A stretch of DNA of 64,000 bases from positions 7,626,001 to 7,690,000 of the forward strand of contig OY720098.1 of assembly GCA_963082875.1 (NCBI GenBank), given 5' to 3'. A model generated the notes under the pieces. The model saw only the letters and a list, made by a program, of their open reading frames with translations, did not search any database and had not been told where the DNA came from. Positions 61,201 through 64,000 of this stretch are shown piece after piece. A program made the translations under genes and the position numbers. Every line of letters starts with the position of its first letter. Position 1 is the first letter of the stretch. Source of the DNA: Corella eumyota. Its lineage: Eukaryota; Chordata; Ascidiacea; Phlebobranchia; Corellidae.

Positions 61201-63519
61201 ATGTGTGGTCGTATAGGTATACCCGAGTTCATTTTTATCTTGGTACGTTTAATTGATTTTACTGGAGATGGGTTTATGTTGTATTTGCTTATTACTGAAT
61301 GGTTAAGGTAAGTTTAAATGGAAATTTAAAATAATTAATATAAATATGCATCAAGTGTTTACACCTGCATGTTTACTATCTTTATATACTTAAACGGAAA
61401 TAGATACAGCACAAGAAGAATAACTTCAAATCTAGTTAGTTTAAACCAATACTGTGACTCAATTGAACAGCTGAATTTCTCAGAAGACGATGCAACCACG
61501 TAAGCTTTTACCTATTTAATTTACCTATATAAAGAATCACGACCTTAAAAGTTTCACTTACGCCTAAATGCTAAGTTTTTTTTGGTAATTTAAAGCAATG
61601 ACATGTGTTTTATTACAGTGAATTTAGCTCCCTTTCATCGCGGTTGTTGGCTTACATAATTGTAGTTGCTTTGTCTGTATTTATATCACCAGCAATTCTT
61701 CCCTTATCTCTTCCCCGGAAATCAGAAGAAGAAGAACTGTTTGATGACAATGATGATGCAATAAGCGTTGGTTAGTTTTAAAAAAAAAATTTTTGTTGAT
61801 AAAAAAAGTTGATTTTGGAATTTTCCTTTTTTTGTTTCTGGGTAAAAGTACAAAGCAAAAAAATAAAGCCATATTAAACTGACAGGTTGTTATAAGTCAA
61901 GCTAAAAAAATAATAAAAGCTAAGTCGTCACGCCGTGAAAAAATGTACAGTCTGCCACATTGTAATAAGTTCCAATTTTTTTAGCAACGCTGTGAAAATT
62001 TTACCATTTAATCTCATTTGTATGTAAATCGGCGTGTTACAAAATCCCCTTTCTATTTAGACTTTCAGTTCAGGGCAAAATCACAGGGTAAAAAGAGAGC
62101 GGTTCAGTATTTGTTATTGGTTACGTTAGTCGTCGTGCACGATATACCTCTACTAGCGCTTGGAACTGATTTAATGACGTCACTAATTTCGACTCGTGGG
62201 CCGAGGTAAAATTCCTAATTACGCTTTTGTGTGATAGAATCCAAGTTCACGGTTGATGTGGCTTATAGTAGTTCAATAATTAAAACACAATGATTTTTTA
62301 AATTAAAATAAATTTTAACGTTTCAGGTGCTATGAATGTGTTCGTGATAATCTAAGAGCTCCCAATAACCGAAGTGATTGCATAACTTTGAGTACATTTG
62401 GTTGGAATAATGAGTTCCCATTTCCAATGCCAACGTGAGTACGACTATGTGAAAACATGCAAAATCATTACTTAAAATTTAATACAATAAAAATATACTT
62501 AAACGATTTAAAATATATATTTTAAAACATTTGATTGTATTTTAAATGTATTTCTGTAATATTTTTTTATATACACCTATTATTAAGTAACCTTTCTTTA
62601 AAAGTTGAAAAACTATTTGTTTTAGTGATTACTACTGGTTAATAATGCTGGGTACAAAACTATTTGGTGCACTTGGTTGTATTGGATTTGTTCTCTATTT
62701 GGAGCTACAGTACAAATTTCAGTTACATGCCTTGAAGGTAAGTTTAACTAATTTTTGTTTATGTAAAATTTTACTAAATAAAAAAGATAATAATAATACT
62801 AAATTGTTCAACCTACGAATGTTGTGTGGTGAATTGCCCTGCTAAACAAGCCATTGGAAACTTTACTAAGTTTAATTTACCTGTAAGTTATAAATAAATG
62901 TCCCGTGACTCCTTAAAAAAAACAAGTGCACGTGGTATATGCAATCAACCGGCAACATTGCATAGCTAAAATAGAGTTCGAATAGACCCTAAAAATAAAT
63001 AACCGTCTTCTTTGACTTTAATCAGGTGCTAGCTCGCTTATTTTAACGATAATTTGTATAAACTTTTGCAGAGGCAACGGCATCAAGAACTTATGCGGAG
63101 GCATTTTGTTCAAAATAGAAGACAGAGGCGTAAAAAAAAGAACTATTGTGGGATTTGGTTTGCATCATTACTTGCTACATTTCTGCTGCTTATTGCAAGT
63201 GTTCTAGTTATATTGGCACCAACTATAACCATTTTGGCACAAAAGTAAGTTTTGCTTGTTGAATATTCCAGTTTAGGTACTAGAAAATCGCTTTTGAAAA
63301 CCTATTTGTGCCACCTTCCATTCAAAATATATTTTAACTCTTTTTAGAACCATACACGCGCAGAGACTTGTCCACGGAGATTTTGGTTTAATATTTTTTA
63401 TTGGAAGCATAATATGCTGGGGAACATGGGGTTTATTTCTCATCTTAATCGTCACAAATCTCTGTTGTTTCGCGACTAGAAAAAAACATTGCTTTGCTAC
63501 ATCCGAACATGATGAATAA
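61201..63519 (+). CDS. Unrecognised six-pass membrane protein
   Basis: Eight coding exons: 61201-61307, 61404-61499, 61619-61770, 62061-62205, 62327-62434, 62626-62737, 63072-63244, 63348-63519; 354 residues. Not recognised. Hydrophobic spans lie at about 8-32, 76-100, 127-150, 207-232, 264-292 and 308-335. Between spans 3 and 4 is a probable outer or luminal loop with three Cys and an NRS sequon (GPRCYECVRDN, NNRSDC, then an aromatic GWNNEFPFP). Between 4 and 5 is a strongly basic stretch (RQRHQELMRRHF, RRQRRKKK), expected on the cytosolic side. The tail is short, with CCFATRKKHC and acidic EHDE. Exon 3 carries an acidic patch (SEEEELFDDNDD). All introns are GT-AG and phases match. A transporter, channel or receptor-like role cannot be decided. 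Confidence 0.75.
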
Positions 63520-64000
63520 CAAAAATCATTTTTAGTGCTTGAAAAATGCAATTTTGACAATGAAACGTTAACTTTATTAATGCTCAATTGAGTAAGCGTT
63601 ACGAACTATCGAAAAGGGTTGTCATGTTATGTTTTATGTAGAAAAGTGACTGTTTATAAAGATAAATAGTATACAAAGCTTTACCTGTTTTCAACCAGTT
63701 TGGGTTATCAATTTGTATCTTTAAATATTTAAAATAGAATTTTGTTAAAGTAACGCTATATACTTTGTTGAAATTTATATAGCATATAAATAACCATTAA
63801 TTTCGTTTGTAATTTAAAATATATTTGTAAAATATTTACATCAGATCCCATACTTAATTTTTGTAAGTGTAAATAAAACTGAAATAAAACTATAAAATTA
63901 TTTGAATAATAAAGGCACTGCGCACTGGCTACTTAAAAAAAATAACCCACATCTATAAATCTAGTATAATAAAAAAACAAAACAATTTTTAAAAGAGTAC
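63520..64000. other. 3' flank to the window end
   Basis: AT-rich; AAATAAAACTG near 63872 and a second AATAAAAC are possible poly(A) signals. No further gene visible. Confidence 0.5.

Overview
The window reads as animal nuclear DNA from a tunicate, most like Ciona. It is AT-rich, and its genes are compact: short coding exons are separated by GT-AG introns of about 70 to 1000 bases. The proteins match vertebrate families without vertebrate-style genome bulk. All coding calls were spliced by hand, choosing splice sites that keep the reading frame and the family match; there is no transcript support.

Layout. (1) Bases 1-8.2 kb, plus strand: 3' end of an NAAA/acid-ceramidase-like gene, a SMUG1 uracil-DNA glycosylase gene with a long extra N-terminus, and BLZF1 (golgin-45). 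(2) 9.0-16.5 kb, minus strand: an omega-like glutathione S-transferase and a tetraspanin, separated by 3.6 kb without visible genes. (3) 20.3-23.9 kb, plus strand: a tandem-C2 protein resembling TC2N. (4) 25.0-38.6 kb: one satellite array of about 43 monomers of ~311 bp with a five-monomer higher-order period (~1558 bp), flanked by decayed inverted monomers, tRNA-like remnants and other small tandem repeats up to about 42.6 kb, including a 14-base motif present seven times. (5) 43.3-50.3 kb, minus strand: complete FANCD2 in 17 coding exons. (6) 50.8-53.0 kb: sixteen microRNA-precursor-like hairpins of two families on the plus strand. (7) 53.3-56.8 kb: HSPE1 (minus) head-to-head with COQ5 (plus), then DYNLL (minus). 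(8) 57.5-58.1 kb: a foldback element built of short G/A-rich repeats. (9) 58.7-63.5 kb, plus strand: a tail-anchored protein and a six-pass membrane protein, neither recognised.

The genes do not form one pathway. SMUG1 and FANCD2 both act in DNA repair. HSPE1 and COQ5 are both mitochondrial and share a 729-base divergent interval that carries a textbook heat-shock element. The most notable feature is the hairpin cluster between FANCD2 and HSPE1. G:U pairs inside the stems show that the plus strand is the one under selection to fold, which points to a polycistronic microRNA locus that grew by local duplication.
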